This document shows positions 9,517-18,212 of a stretch of 64,000 nucleotides of DNA, piece by piece. Every line of letters starts with the position of its first letter. Position 1 is the first letter of the stretch. Source of the stretch: Pseudomonas yamanorum (GTDB lineage: Bacteria; Pseudomonadota; Gammaproteobacteria; Pseudomonadales; Pseudomonadaceae); the NCBI RefSeq assembly GCF_900105735.1, contig NZ_LT629793.1:62001-126000 (forward strand), in the 5' to 3' direction. Made by a program: the position numbers and the translations under genes. Under the pieces are notes generated by a model. That model did not search any database and had not been told where the DNA came from. It was given only the letters and a program-made list of their open reading frames with translations.

Positions 9517-10996
9517 CTTCCATTTCCTGCGCCCGGCCTGGCTGCTGCCGGGTTTGCTTGGCCTATTGCTGCCGCTGTTGTGGCGCCGCAGCAAGGACCT
9601 GCAACGACGGATGCGGGGCAATATTGCCCCGCATCTGTTGCCGCATCTGCTGCTGACTCCGACGGACCCCCATCGCCTGCGGCCGGTGCATCTGGTCAGC
9701 GCCTTGCTGGTTCTCGGCGCACTGGCCAGTGCCGGGCCCACCTGGGAACAGGATCGCCCCGACTTCCTGGAGAACCGCGCGCCGCTGATCATCGCCCTCG
9801 ACCTGTCACCATCAATGGACACCGCTGACGTGCCGCCAACCCGCCTGCAAGCCGCCAAGCACAAGTTGCAAGACCTGGTGCAGCGTCGCCAAGGCGCGCG
9901 CACCGCGTTGATGGTGTATGCCGGCAGCGCGCATCTGGTATTGCCGCCGACGGACGACCCGGCATTGCTCGACAGTTTTATCCAGGCCCTGGCCACCGAC
10001 CTGATCAGCAAGCCCGGGCGGGATGTCGCCGGGGTGATCGACCAGTCCAAGCGTTTGCTTACGGCGGAAAACGCCTCTGGTAGCCTGTTGCTGATCACTG
10101 ACGGCGTCGATCTCGCGCAGTTGCCGCAGCTCAAGCAACACTTGGCGGACAGCCCGCTACAGGTGCTGGTACTGGCGGTCGGCGTGAACTTCGATGCCGG
10201 CGCCTTGAAGCAACTCGCTTCGGCCACCGACGCGCCGCTGGGCAGCCTGACCCTCAACGATGATGACCTGGACTGGGTTGAACTCCATGCCCAACAGCAC
10301 TTCCAGAACGCCGACGAACAACAGCGCAACCTGCAATGGAAAGATGCCGGTTACTGGCTGTGCTGGCCGCTGCTGCTGTTGGCGTTTTTCAGTGTACGCC
10401 GGGGCTGGAGCCTGAACTGGGTGGCGGTGCTGGTGCTGGGGGTATTCCTGCAACCCGCGCCTGTCGAAGCCAACGCGCTGACCGACGCGTTCTTCACCCG
10501 CGACCAACAAGGCCGCTGGGCCTTCGAACACCATCACTACCCCGCCGCTGCAGGGCTGTTTGTCGACCCCTATTGGAAAGGCATTGCCGCGTACAACGCT
10601 GCCGACTACGACCTGGCCCTGGCGACCTTTGCCCAACTCGACACCGCACAGACCGCGTTCTACCGCGGCAATATCCACGTGCGTCGCTTCAAGTTCGACG
10701 ATGCCATTGCCGCCTACCAGCAGGCGTTGCAACAACAGCCGCAGTTTCCCGAAGCCAGCGCCAACCTGGCCCTGGCTCTGGCGCTGAAGAAAGACACTGA
10801 AAACGCCTCGGACAATGCCCCCGAGGTGAAGCCCGACGCGGTCAAGTTCGACAAGGCGGCCGGCAAGGGCAAGAGCAAGGCAATCCAGACAGAACAGGCA
10901 AGCAACGATGCGTTGTGGTTGCAGAACCTGACGACGTCCCCCGCGAACTTCTTGCGCCGCAAGTTCAGCCTTCAAGACCAGGGAGCCCAGCCATGA
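9497..10996 (+). CDS. VWA plus TPR membrane protein (BatB/BatC fusion-like)
   Basis: A 499-residue protein with two N-terminal membrane segments (about 14-28 and 64-80), a VWA domain with MIDAS DLSPS (D102, S104, S106) and LLITDGVD, two more membrane spans (about 287-325), then TPR-like helices (about 355-430) with [24 protein letters not shown] lysine-rich tail follows. It combines the BatB VWA domain and the BatC TPR domain in one chain. It overlaps batD by 4 bp (ATGA at 10993). Confidence 0.9.
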   Translation: MEFNLSDFHFLRPAWLLPGLLGLLLPLLWRRSKDLQRRMRGNIAPHLLPHLLLTPTDPHRLRPVHLVSALLVLGALASAGPTWEQDRPDFLENRAPLIIALDLSPSMDTADVPPTRLQAAKHKLQDLVQRRQGARTALMVYAGSAHLVLPPTDDPALLDSFIQALATDLISKPGRDVAGVIDQSKRLLTAENASGSLLLITDGVDLAQLPQLKQHLADSPLQVLVLAVGVNFDAGALKQLASATDAPLGSLTLNDDDLDWVELHAQQHFQNADEQQRNLQWKDAGYWLCWPLLLLAFFSVRRGWSLNWVAVLVLGVFLQPAPVEANALTDAFFTRDQQGRWAFEHHHYPAAAGLFVDPYWKGIAAYNAADYDLALATFAQLDTAQTAFYRGNIHVRRFKFDDAIAAYQQALQQQPQFPEASANLALALALKKDTENASDNAPEVKPDAVKFDKAAGKGKSKAIQTEQASNDALWLQNLTTSPANFLRRKFSLQDQGAQP

Positions 10997-12042
10997 ACCG
11001 GCTCTGCTGGCTGTTGCTGCTGATCGCCGGCCCGTTGTGGGCGGCCGAACCGCAACTGCGAGTGCAGGCGCAACTGGTGCCCGGTAGTAACGTGGTGGTG
11101 GGCGAGCAAGTGCAATTGCAGGTCGATGTGTTGACCGACACCTGGTTCACCGCGGCCGCCGGCCTGCCGCCGCTGCAACTGCCCGGCGCGCGGGTGCAGG
11201 CGCCGGGCAGTGAGTCCGAGCATGTGAACCAGGTGATCGAGGGCAAGACCTTCTATGGCATGCGTTACCGCTATCGCATCACCCCTTCCTTGGCTCAGAC
11301 GTTCAACATTCCGGCCCTGACGGTGCAGGCCCAGCCCGGCCAGGCGAGCGCGCCGTTGAGTGCGCAAACTGCACCGTTGTCCTTCCAGGCCGCCCAGCCG
11401 CCGGGTTTCGAACCCGGGGAAACCGTGTTGGTGGCTGACGGGCTACGCCTGACCCAAACGGTCACCACCACACCGCTCAAGGTCGGCGACACCCTCACCC
11501 GCACGGTCATCCTGCAAGCCGACAACACCCCCGGCCTGTCACTGCCGCCACCTGACCAGGCCCAGGTAAAAGGCCTGCGTCGCTACCCGCAGTCGCCGGT
11601 CATCGGCAACCTGGATGATGGCCGCGGCAACATCAGCGGCGGCCAACGCATCGACCGGCAGGTGTACCGCGTCGAGCAAGCCGGTCGCTACCCGCTGCCC
11701 GCCATCAGCGTGAAATGGTGGGACAGCCGCAACCATCGGCTGCAAGTGACGCGCGTGCCGGAAGTCACCGTCGAGGCGCAGGCAGCAAGCGCCTACAGCC
11801 CGACATTTTCCATCGCCGAGGACCTCAAGCAACTCGGCCAGCACAGCCGCTGGCAACTATCACGGCAGGGCGTGGCCTGGGGCGCTGCCTTGGTGTTGTG
11901 GGTACTGGCCGCGTACCTCGCGCACGGCCTATGGCCACGAGTTCCGCCTCTGTGGCGACGCGGCTGCGGTGCGTTGCGCTGGCGGTTTCGTCGGCTACGC
12001 TTGCTACCACTGAACCCCCGTCGCGAAAAGGATTTCCCATGA
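10993..12042 (+). CDS. BatD-like exported protein
   Basis: A 349-residue protein. The frame opens earlier, but the ATG at 10993 overlaps the previous stop and gives a proper signal peptide (about residues 1-17, ending LWA-A). The exported part has Ig-like strands, such as [29 protein letters not shown], and ends with a membrane helix (about 295-315) and an Arg-rich cytoplasmic tail. That is the BatD (oxygen tolerance) layout, though shorter than many BatD proteins. It closes the MoxR/Bat module and overlaps the HAD gene by 4 bp. Confidence 0.83.
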   Translation: MNRLCWLLLLIAGPLWAAEPQLRVQAQLVPGSNVVVGEQVQLQVDVLTDTWFTAAAGLPPLQLPGARVQAPGSESEHVNQVIEGKTFYGMRYRYRITPSLAQTFNIPALTVQAQPGQASAPLSAQTAPLSFQAAQPPGFEPGETVLVADGLRLTQTVTTTPLKVGDTLTRTVILQADNTPGLSLPPPDQAQVKGLRRYPQSPVIGNLDDGRGNISGGQRIDRQVYRVEQAGRYPLPAISVKWWDSRNHRLQVTRVPEVTVEAQAASAYSPTFSIAEDLKQLGQHSRWQLSRQGVAWGAALVLWVLAAYLAHGLWPRVPPLWRRGCGALRWRFRRLRLLPLNPRREKDFP

Positions 12043-13040
12043 CGTCCCTCCGTTCTGTCTTGCCCCTTCTGCTGCTGATAAGCCTGCCTGCGCTGGCGGC
12101 GGACCCGCTGCCCTCATGGAACGAAGGACCGAGCAAGAAACACATCATCGAATTCGTCCAGGCCGTGACCGCCGAGGGCTCCAGGGACTATGTAAAACCC
12201 GCCGAACGCATCGCCGTATTCGATAACGACGGTACCCTCTGGACCGAACAGCCGGCTTACTTCGAGGTACTGTTTGCCTTCGACGAAATCAAGCGCCTCG
12301 CCCTCCAGCATCCCGATTGGAAAACCACCCAGCCGTTCAAGGCCGTGCTCGAGAACGATCACCAGGCCCTGGCCCAAAGCGGCATGGAAGGCTTGCTGAA
12401 AATCATCGGCGCGACCCATACCGGCATCACCACCGACGCCTTTATCGACAACGCCAAAACCTGGCTCACCCAGGCCCGTCATCCGAAAACCGGCAAGCCC
12501 TACACCGAAATGATCTACCAGCCGATGCTGGAGATGCTCGACTACCTGCGCAGCCAGCAATTCAAGACCTACATCGTTTCCGGCGGGGAAACTGCCTTCA
12601 TGCGCGCCTTTGCCGAGGTGGTCTACGGCGTGCCACCGGAACAGGTGATCGGCTCCAACTTCGTCACCGCGTTCCAGATCAAGGATGGCGCCCCGCAGGT
12701 CCTGCGCACCGCCAAGCTCGCCCACAACGATGACGGCCCGGGCAAGCCGGAAAGTATCGACTCGATCATTGGCCGCCGACCGATCCTGGCCTTCGGCAAC
12801 TCCGACGGCGACCTGCAAATGCTCCAGTGGACAGCCGCCGGCCAGGGCAAACGCTTCATGGGCCTGGTGCACCACACCGACGCCAAGCGCGAGTGGGCAT
12901 ATGACCGCAATTCTCAGATCGGGCGCCTGGACAAGGCGCTGGATGAAGCCAGGACAAAAGGCTGGACCGTGGTGGACATGGCAACCGAGTGGAAGCGCAT
13001 CTACCCGTTCGAGCCGGCTGTGCAACAACAGGTGCAATAA
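12039..13040 (+). CDS. Periplasmic HAD-superfamily phosphatase
   Basis: A 333-residue protein starting at the ATG at 12039 (ATGA overlap with batD), which gives a signal peptide [23 protein letters not shown] motif I is FDNDGTLW (Asp nucleophile plus general acid), motif II is IVSGGE, and motif IV is GNSDGDLQM. The fold is that of a phosphoserine-phosphatase-like HAD enzyme, here exported. The substrate is unknown. Coupling to the Bat module and position before a sulfatase suggest that the cluster handles phosphate and sulfate esters in the periplasm. Confidence 0.87.
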   Translation: MTSLRSVLPLLLLISLPALAADPLPSWNEGPSKKHIIEFVQAVTAEGSRDYVKPAERIAVFDNDGTLWTEQPAYFEVLFAFDEIKRLALQHPDWKTTQPFKAVLENDHQALAQSGMEGLLKIIGATHTGITTDAFIDNAKTWLTQARHPKTGKPYTEMIYQPMLEMLDYLRSQQFKTYIVSGGETAFMRAFAEVVYGVPPEQVIGSNFVTAFQIKDGAPQVLRTAKLAHNDDGPGKPESIDSIIGRRPILAFGNSDGDLQMLQWTAAGQGKRFMGLVHHTDAKREWAYDRNSQIGRLDKALDEARTKGWTVVDMATEWKRIYPFEPAVQQQVQ

Positions 13041-13116
13041 GAAAAGACGTCGCGATGGACTGTAATAAACGTTGGTCGCAGGCAATGCGACTCAAGCCGA
13101 GAAAGGAGCAAGTCAT

Positions 13117-14703
13117 ATGACTCGCCTACGCAAGTGGCTGCCGAAACTCGCCCTGGTGGCGGTATCGGTTATGGGGGTCTCGGCATCAGCCTGGGCCGCC
13201 GACAAGCCGAATATCCTGGTGATATTCGGCGATGACATTGGGCAAACCAACATCAGCGCCTATTCGATGGGCGTGGTGGGTTACAAAACCCCGAATATCG
13301 ACCGCATCGCCAAGGAAGGCATGCTGTTCACCGACTACTACGCGGAGAACAGTTGCACCGCCGGGCGCTCATCCTTTATCACAGGCCAGACGCCGTTGCG
13401 CACTGGCCTGTCCAAGGTGGGCATCCCGGGTGCGCCGGTGGGCCTGCAAAAACGTGATATCACCATTGCCCAGGCGCTTAAAGGGCTGGGCTATTCCACC
13501 GGGCAATTCGGCAAGAACCACCTGGGGGACAAGGATGAATACCTGCCCACCAACCACGGGTTCGATGAGTTCTTCGGCAACCTGTACCACCTCAATGCCG
13601 AAGAAGAGCCGGAGCGCCCGTACTGGCCCAAGGATGATGCCGAGTTCGTCAAGGCCAACACCCCGCGCGGTGTGATCCACAGCTTCGCCGATGGCAAGAT
13701 CGAAGACACCGGTGCGTTGACCGCCAAACGCATGGAAACCATCGACGACGAAACCACCGCCGCCGCCCAGGCGTTCATCAAGAAACAGGCCGAAGCCAAC
13801 AAGCCGTTCTTCGTGTGGATGAACACCACGCGCATGCACGTGTTCACTCATGTGCGTGACTCGATGAAGGGCCAGAGCGGCATGCCCGGCAACGAGTACG
13901 CCGACGGCATGCTGGAGCACGACGCCGATGTGGGCAAACTCCTGCAAACCCTCGACGACCTGAAAATCGCCGACAACACCATTGTGGTCTACACCACCGA
14001 CAACGGGCCGAACCAGTTCTCGTGGCCGGATGCGGCCACCACGCCGTTCCGCAACGAGAAAAACTCCAACTGGGAAGGCGCGTACCGGGTGCCGGCGATC
14101 ATCCGCTGGCCAGGCAAGATCAAGCCTGGGGAAGTTTCCACCGAAATGGTCTCGGGCATGGACTGGTTCCCTACCCTGCTGGCCGCTGCGGGTGATGCGG
14201 ACGTGAAAGACAAGCTGCTCAAGGGCTGGGCCCCGACGGCCGGCGGCAGCAGCTTCAAGGTGCACCTGGACGGTTACAACCAACTGCCCTACCTGACTGG
14301 CCAGCAACCCAAAGGCGCGCGTAACGAGTTCTTCTACTTCAACGACGATGGCGTGCTGGTAGCCGTGCGTTTCGACAACTGGAAAGTGGTGTTCGCCGAA
14401 CAGCGCCAGCCGGGCGGTTTCCGGGTGTGGAGCGAGCCGTTCGTGCAACTGCGGGTACCGAAGATCTTCAACCTGAGGATGGACCCGTATGAACGGGCGG
14501 ACGTGGTGTCTGACCAGTACTACGACTGGAGCACCAAAAACGTCTACCTGGGTGCAGTGGCGGTGACCAAATCGGCGAAGTTCCTCGAGACGTTCATCGA
14601 GTACCCGCCGAGCCAGAAACCGGCCAGCTTCAGCATTGACCAGATCCGCGAAGCCGTGGACAAGAAGATTGCTGAAAAAATGAAGGCTAACCCGGCGCAA
14701 TAG
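13117..14703 (+). CDS. Periplasmic type I sulfatase (arylsulfatase family)
   Basis: A 528-residue enzyme starting at the ATG at 13117 behind AAAGGAG. The signal peptide (about 1-27) ends SAWA-A. Metal-binding acids lie in LVIFGDDIGQ (D39, D40) and YTTDNGPN. The modification site is C80-T-A-G-R84, with an NSC/TAGRSS context, so Cys80 is expected to become formylglycine. The usual Pro of CxPxR is Ala here. The family hydrolyses sulfate (or sometimes phosphonate) esters; no formylglycine-generating enzyme is encoded in this window. It lies 76 bp after the HAD gene. A hairpin (14709-14732) and a REP palindrome lie just downstream. Confidence 0.93.
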   Translation: MTRLRKWLPKLALVAVSVMGVSASAWAADKPNILVIFGDDIGQTNISAYSMGVVGYKTPNIDRIAKEGMLFTDYYAENSCTAGRSSFITGQTPLRTGLSKVGIPGAPVGLQKRDITIAQALKGLGYSTGQFGKNHLGDKDEYLPTNHGFDEFFGNLYHLNAEEEPERPYWPKDDAEFVKANTPRGVIHSFADGKIEDTGALTAKRMETIDDETTAAAQAFIKKQAEANKPFFVWMNTTRMHVFTHVRDSMKGQSGMPGNEYADGMLEHDADVGKLLQTLDDLKIADNTIVVYTTDNGPNQFSWPDAATTPFRNEKNSNWEGAYRVPAIIRWPGKIKPGEVSTEMVSGMDWFPTLLAAAGDADVKDKLLKGWAPTAGGSSFKVHLDGYNQLPYLTGQQPKGARNEFFYFNDDGVLVAVRFDNWKVVFAEQRQPGGFRVWSEPFVQLRVPKIFNLRMDPYERADVVSDQYYDWSTKNVYLGAVAVTKSAKFLETFIEYPPSQKPASFSIDQIREAVDKKIAEKMKANPAQ

Positions 14704-14708
14704 CCGCC

Positions 14709-14732
14709 GGCGCCGCGCTTATGGGCGGCGCC
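14709..14732 (+). terminator. Hairpin after the sulfatase gene
   Basis: An 8-bp perfect stem (GGCGCCGC / GCGGCGCC, arms 14709-14716 and 14725-14732) with an 8-nt loop begins 5 bp after the sulfatase stop. There is no T-run, so it is a weak terminator or a transcript-end stabiliser. Confidence 0.45.
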
Positions 14733-14738
14733 TAACCC

Positions 14739-14766
14739 GTGGCGAGGGAGCTTGCTCCCTCGCCAC
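14739..14766. repeat. REP palindrome
   Basis: A perfect 13-bp inverted repeat, GTGGCGAGGGAGC and its complement, with a 2-nt centre. It matches a REP core that is common in pseudomonad intergenic regions. It lies between the sulfatase gene and the next + strand gene, so the operon probably ends or is attenuated here. Confidence 0.85.
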
Positions 14767-14799
14767 ACTTTGATCGGTATTTCCATAAGGCTATCTGCA

Positions 14800-17292
14800 A
14801 TGTCGTCACGCACCGCCAGCAAACCTGCCGCACTGGCTCACACCTCAACCACCCTGATCCCCGCCCTGCTGCTGTTCATCTCCGGCATGGCTGCCCTGGT
14901 GTACCAGGTGTTGTGGATCAAGCAATTGTCGCTGGTCGTGGGGGTGGAGGTGTACGCCATCACCACCGGCATCAGCGCGTTTTTTGCCGGGTTGGCGTTG
15001 GGTGGCCTGCTGTTCGGACGCTGGGCGGATCGCTTGTCGCGACCGCTGCTGCTGTATGCAATCCTCGAAATCCTTGTCGCCGTGCTCGGCATGGGTGCCA
15101 CAGTCGCCTTGAGCATGGCCGCCAGCCCGTTTGCCTGGTTGGAACAACAGGTCGGCCTGCTGGCCTGGGTACTGCCGTTTGTGCTGGTGGGCATCCCGGC
15201 GCTGTTGATGGGCGGCACCTTGCCGGTGCTGGTGCGCTCGCTGCACATCGACCCCAAGGCCCTCGGTCAGGCCGGTGGCCGCTTGTATGCGGCCAACACC
15301 GCCGGGGCAATTGCCGGGACCTTGCTGACCGCCTTTGTGCTGATCGCTACGTTCGGCGTGCGTGGCAGTGCCCTGGTGGCCGCGATGCTCAACCTGCTGG
15401 CTGCCGTCGGCGCGCTGTTGTATGTGCGGCATCACACCACCACGGTAATCAACCATGCCAACGGCGCCAAACCGGCGCGCCTGGCCCTGGTGCTGTACGC
15501 CATTGCCGGCGGCGTGGCCTTGGGTTACGAGGTGGTGTGGTCGCAATCCATCGTGCAGTTCATGAGCACCCGCACCTATGCGTTTGCCGTGGTGCTCGCC
15601 ACTTACCTGGCGGGGTTGTTTATCGGCAGCCAGTTGATGGCGCGGCGGGTCGAGCGGATCCGTGATCCATGGGGCGTGTTCGGCCTGTTGATTGCCGGCG
15701 CCGGGCTCGTGGCGTTGCTGGAGATCGCCCTGCTGGGCCGCTGGCTGGTACTGCTGCAAACCCAGGCCGAATCCCTGGTGCTGAGCCTGGGCGGCGCTGA
15801 ACTGCCGGGCATGAGCGCGCGCTTTGCGGTGGCCGCCCTGTGCATCGTGTTTGTGCCAACCCTGTTGCTCGGCGCGGCGTTTCCCCTGGCCTTGCGCTTG
15901 AGCGTGGGCAGCGAGCACGTGGGCCGGGATGTCGGAGCCGTAGTGGCGTTCAACACCCTGGGCGGCATTGTCGGGGTGATGTTGTGTGGTTTTGTGCTGA
16001 TTCCCTGGCTCGGGCTGGTACGTACCCTGGGCTTGCTCGCGGTGATTGCCGGCGTCGTGGGGTATCTGGCCGCGCGCCGAGGCCACGGGGTCAAGAAAGG
16101 CCGGCGTCAGGCCGTGGTCGCCCTCGGTTTACTGTCTCTGGCCGTGGCGTTGCTGAACCCGGTGGATCGACTGGCCAAGCTGCTGCCCGGGGCACGTAAT
16201 GCGAGCCTGGCGTTTTACCAGGAAGGACGCGGCGCCACCGTCGCTGTGGTCACCCAGGGCCAAGGCGCCCGCAGCTTTCAACGCCTGTATATCCAGGGCG
16301 TGTCCAACACTGGCGACGCCATGCCGTCCCTGCGCTATATGCGGATCCAGGCGCTGTTGCCGCTGCTGATCCATAACGGCGAGCCCCGCTCGGCGTTGGT
16401 GATCGGCTTTGGCACCGGAATTACCGCCGGGGCGTTGCTGCGCTATCCCGGGCTGGAACACCGGGTGGTTGCCGAGTTGCTGCCATCGGTGATCCAGGCG
16501 GCGCCACTGTTCAAGGGCAACTTCAACGCGGCCAGTGATCCAGGGGTGGACGTGCGCCTGCGAGACGGTCGCCAGGAACTGCTGCGCAACCCGCAGGCGT
16601 ACGACCTGATCACCCTCGAACCGCCACCGCCCTCCGCTGCCGGCGTGGTCAACCTGTATTCCCGTGACTTCTACCAACTGGCCGCCCGGCGCCTGGAGAA
16701 AAACGGCCTGCTGGCCCAATGGCTGCCGCTGCCAACGCAAAACATCGAGGACTCGCAGTCACTGGTACGCAGCTTCCTCGACGTGTTCCCCTACGCGACG
16801 CTGTGGACCAGCGAGTTCCACGAAATGCTGCTGGTGGGTTCCATGGAACCCATCGAGCTGGATGCCACGCGGATTCGCCAGCGCTTTGAGCAACCGAACG
16901 TGAGCAGCGCCCTGGGGGAAGTGGGCATCGATTCGGCGGCAACCCTGCTCGCCACCTGGGTCACGGATCGCCAGGGCCTGGAGCGCTTTGCAGGCAATGC
17001 GTTGCCAGTCACCGATGACCAACCGCGTATCGAATATGCGCCGTGGGTGCGCAGCAAGGAGATCACCCGGGTGCTCCCGGCGCTCCTGGATCTGCGGGTG
17101 CCCGCGCCATTGCTGAATGCGGACCCGGCGTTCACCCGTACCCTGGCCAGCGAACAGCAGCGCCTAATGCAGTTCTACCGCGCCAGCCTGCATGCCTATG
17201 ACGGCGATCGCACCGCCTGGGGCCGGGATATCCAGGCGGTGTTGCAACAAGACAGCGCCAACCCTTATTACCGCTGGTTCATCGGCCAGTAG
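14800..17292 (+). CDS. Membrane-fused spermidine-synthase-like protein
   Basis: An 830-residue protein. I choose the ATG at 14800 because ATAAGG precedes it and the upstream extension from 14752 begins inside the REP. The first half (about residues 20-440) is a polytopic membrane domain with many hydrophobic helices (LLLFISGMAALVYQVLWIKQL onward). The second half (about 490-720) is a Rossmann methyltransferase-like domain with VIGFGTGITAGAL and YDLITLEPPPPSAAG. In true spermidine synthases this last loop carries a catalytic Asp; here it is LEPPPP, so polyamine synthesis is doubtful. Similar fusions are annotated as fused MFS/spermidine synthase with unknown substrate. It may belong functionally with the sulfatase cluster. 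Confidence 0.82.
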   Translation: MSSRTASKPAALAHTSTTLIPALLLFISGMAALVYQVLWIKQLSLVVGVEVYAITTGISAFFAGLALGGLLFGRWADRLSRPLLLYAILEILVAVLGMGATVALSMAASPFAWLEQQVGLLAWVLPFVLVGIPALLMGGTLPVLVRSLHIDPKALGQAGGRLYAANTAGAIAGTLLTAFVLIATFGVRGSALVAAMLNLLAAVGALLYVRHHTTTVINHANGAKPARLALVLYAIAGGVALGYEVVWSQSIVQFMSTRTYAFAVVLATYLAGLFIGSQLMARRVERIRDPWGVFGLLIAGAGLVALLEIALLGRWLVLLQTQAESLVLSLGGAELPGMSARFAVAALCIVFVPTLLLGAAFPLALRLSVGSEHVGRDVGAVVAFNTLGGIVGVMLCGFVLIPWLGLVRTLGLLAVIAGVVGYLAARRGHGVKKGRRQAVVALGLLSLAVALLNPVDRLAKLLPGARNASLAFYQEGRGATVAVVTQGQGARSFQRLYIQGVSNTGDAMPSLRYMRIQALLPLLIHNGEPRSALVIGFGTGITAGALLRYPGLEHRVVAELLPSVIQAAPLFKGNFNAASDPGVDVRLRDGRQELLRNPQAYDLITLEPPPPSAAGVVNLYSRDFYQLAARRLEKNGLLAQWLPLPTQNIEDSQSLVRSFLDVFPYATLWTSEFHEMLLVGSMEPIELDATRIRQRFEQPNVSSALGEVGIDSAATLLATWVTDRQGLERFAGNALPVTDDQPRIEYAPWVRSKEITRVLPALLDLRVPAPLLNADPAFTRTLASEQQRLMQFYRASLHAYDGDRTAWGRDIQAVLQQDSANPYYRWFIGQ

Positions 17293-17306
17293 TCGGGGAC
17301 TCATGC

Positions 17307-17330
17307 GGCCCGGGGCGCGAACCCCGGGCC
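17307..17330. terminator. Hairpin between convergent genes
   Basis: A perfect 9-bp GC-only stem (GGCCCGGGG / CCCCGGGCC, arms 17307-17315 and 17322-17330) lies between the synthase-like gene and the convergent lipoprotein gene. It can serve both strands, though no T-run follows on either side. Confidence 0.5.
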
Positions 17331-17337
17331 CGGCACC

Positions 17338-18006
17338 TCAGCGTTTCAGCTTCAGATACGACTGGTGCAGGTCCGACGCCCAACCGTCGATCACGCTTTT
17401 CACGTCATCGGCCTTCATCACCTGGGAGTCGTTCGACAACGGCTTGCCGGTGCCTTTACGCACGACCTGGGCGATTACCTTGCCACTGTCGCCATCGAGG
17501 AACTGGGCCTCGGTGCCCAGGGTGGTTTCCTGGTCACGAATCCCGGTACCGGTGCTGACTGCAGCGGCCACCAGCGCTACAGGAATGTACTCATACGGCT
17601 TGAGGCTTTCGGTCTTGCTGCTGACTGCCGTGATGGCCGCCCGTACTACAATCACGCCCGGGCCAGGCCCGTTGGCCAGTGGCAGGGACTTTTCCAGCTC
17701 GCGCTTGAGCGCCTGGTTGTAGTAGGTGTTGATGCCCTGCAAGGTGCTTTCAGGAATCCTGGTGGTGGCTTGTGGCTTGGGGTAGAACTGGGTGGGCTCG
17801 ATATACACGGCGGTATAACGGCTCAGGTTCAGGTTGGGGTCCACCCAGCGCATCACGTCAGCGCCTGAGGGGGACTTGGCTTCCTTCAGGTTGCTGTAGT
17901 CGGAGAGAAACCCGGAATACTCGTCCGGCTGCGTCACCTTGCTGGAACACCCCATCACCCCGATCGAGGCAATGCACACCGTGCCGATCATTAGTCCTAG
18001 CTTCAT
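17338..18006 (-). CDS. DUF3313 lipoprotein
   Basis: A 222-residue putative lipoprotein. On the minus strand GGGAG lies 7 bp before the ATG at 18006, so I prefer it to the TTG two codons upstream. The signal peptide ends in a lipobox VMGC. The mature part has the DUF3313 pattern: YSGFLSDYSNLKE, then MRWVDPNLNLSRYTAVYIEPTQFYP. The family is annotated only as an outer-membrane-anchored lipoprotein of unknown role. It is convergent to the envelope cluster and divergent from the cytochrome gene. Confidence 0.85.
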   Translation of the reverse strand: MKLGLMIGTVCIASIGVMGCSSKVTQPDEYSGFLSDYSNLKEAKSPSGADVMRWVDPNLNLSRYTAVYIEPTQFYPKPQATTRIPESTLQGINTYYNQALKRELEKSLPLANGPGPGVIVVRAAITAVSSKTESLKPYEYIPVALVAAAVSTGTGIRDQETTLGTEAQFLDGDSGKVIAQVVRKGTGKPLSNDSQVMKADDVKSVIDGWASDLHQSYLKLKR

Positions 18007-18212
18007 CGTCAAACTCCCTGGCTGTCATCGAAGGAACGTTGAGCTGTAGGTATAGCCAACTCTGGGAAAATAACCCGGTAGCCGTTGCAGGTTGTGGGGC
18101 ATTTCACAGCGACTTTTCTATTTGAATTTGACAGGCAAGCACCCAGCGTCAAAGCTGCACGGAGCTTAAGCGCGCCATTAGAGCGTCAACGCATCGGACA
18201 TCGGAAGTCGTA

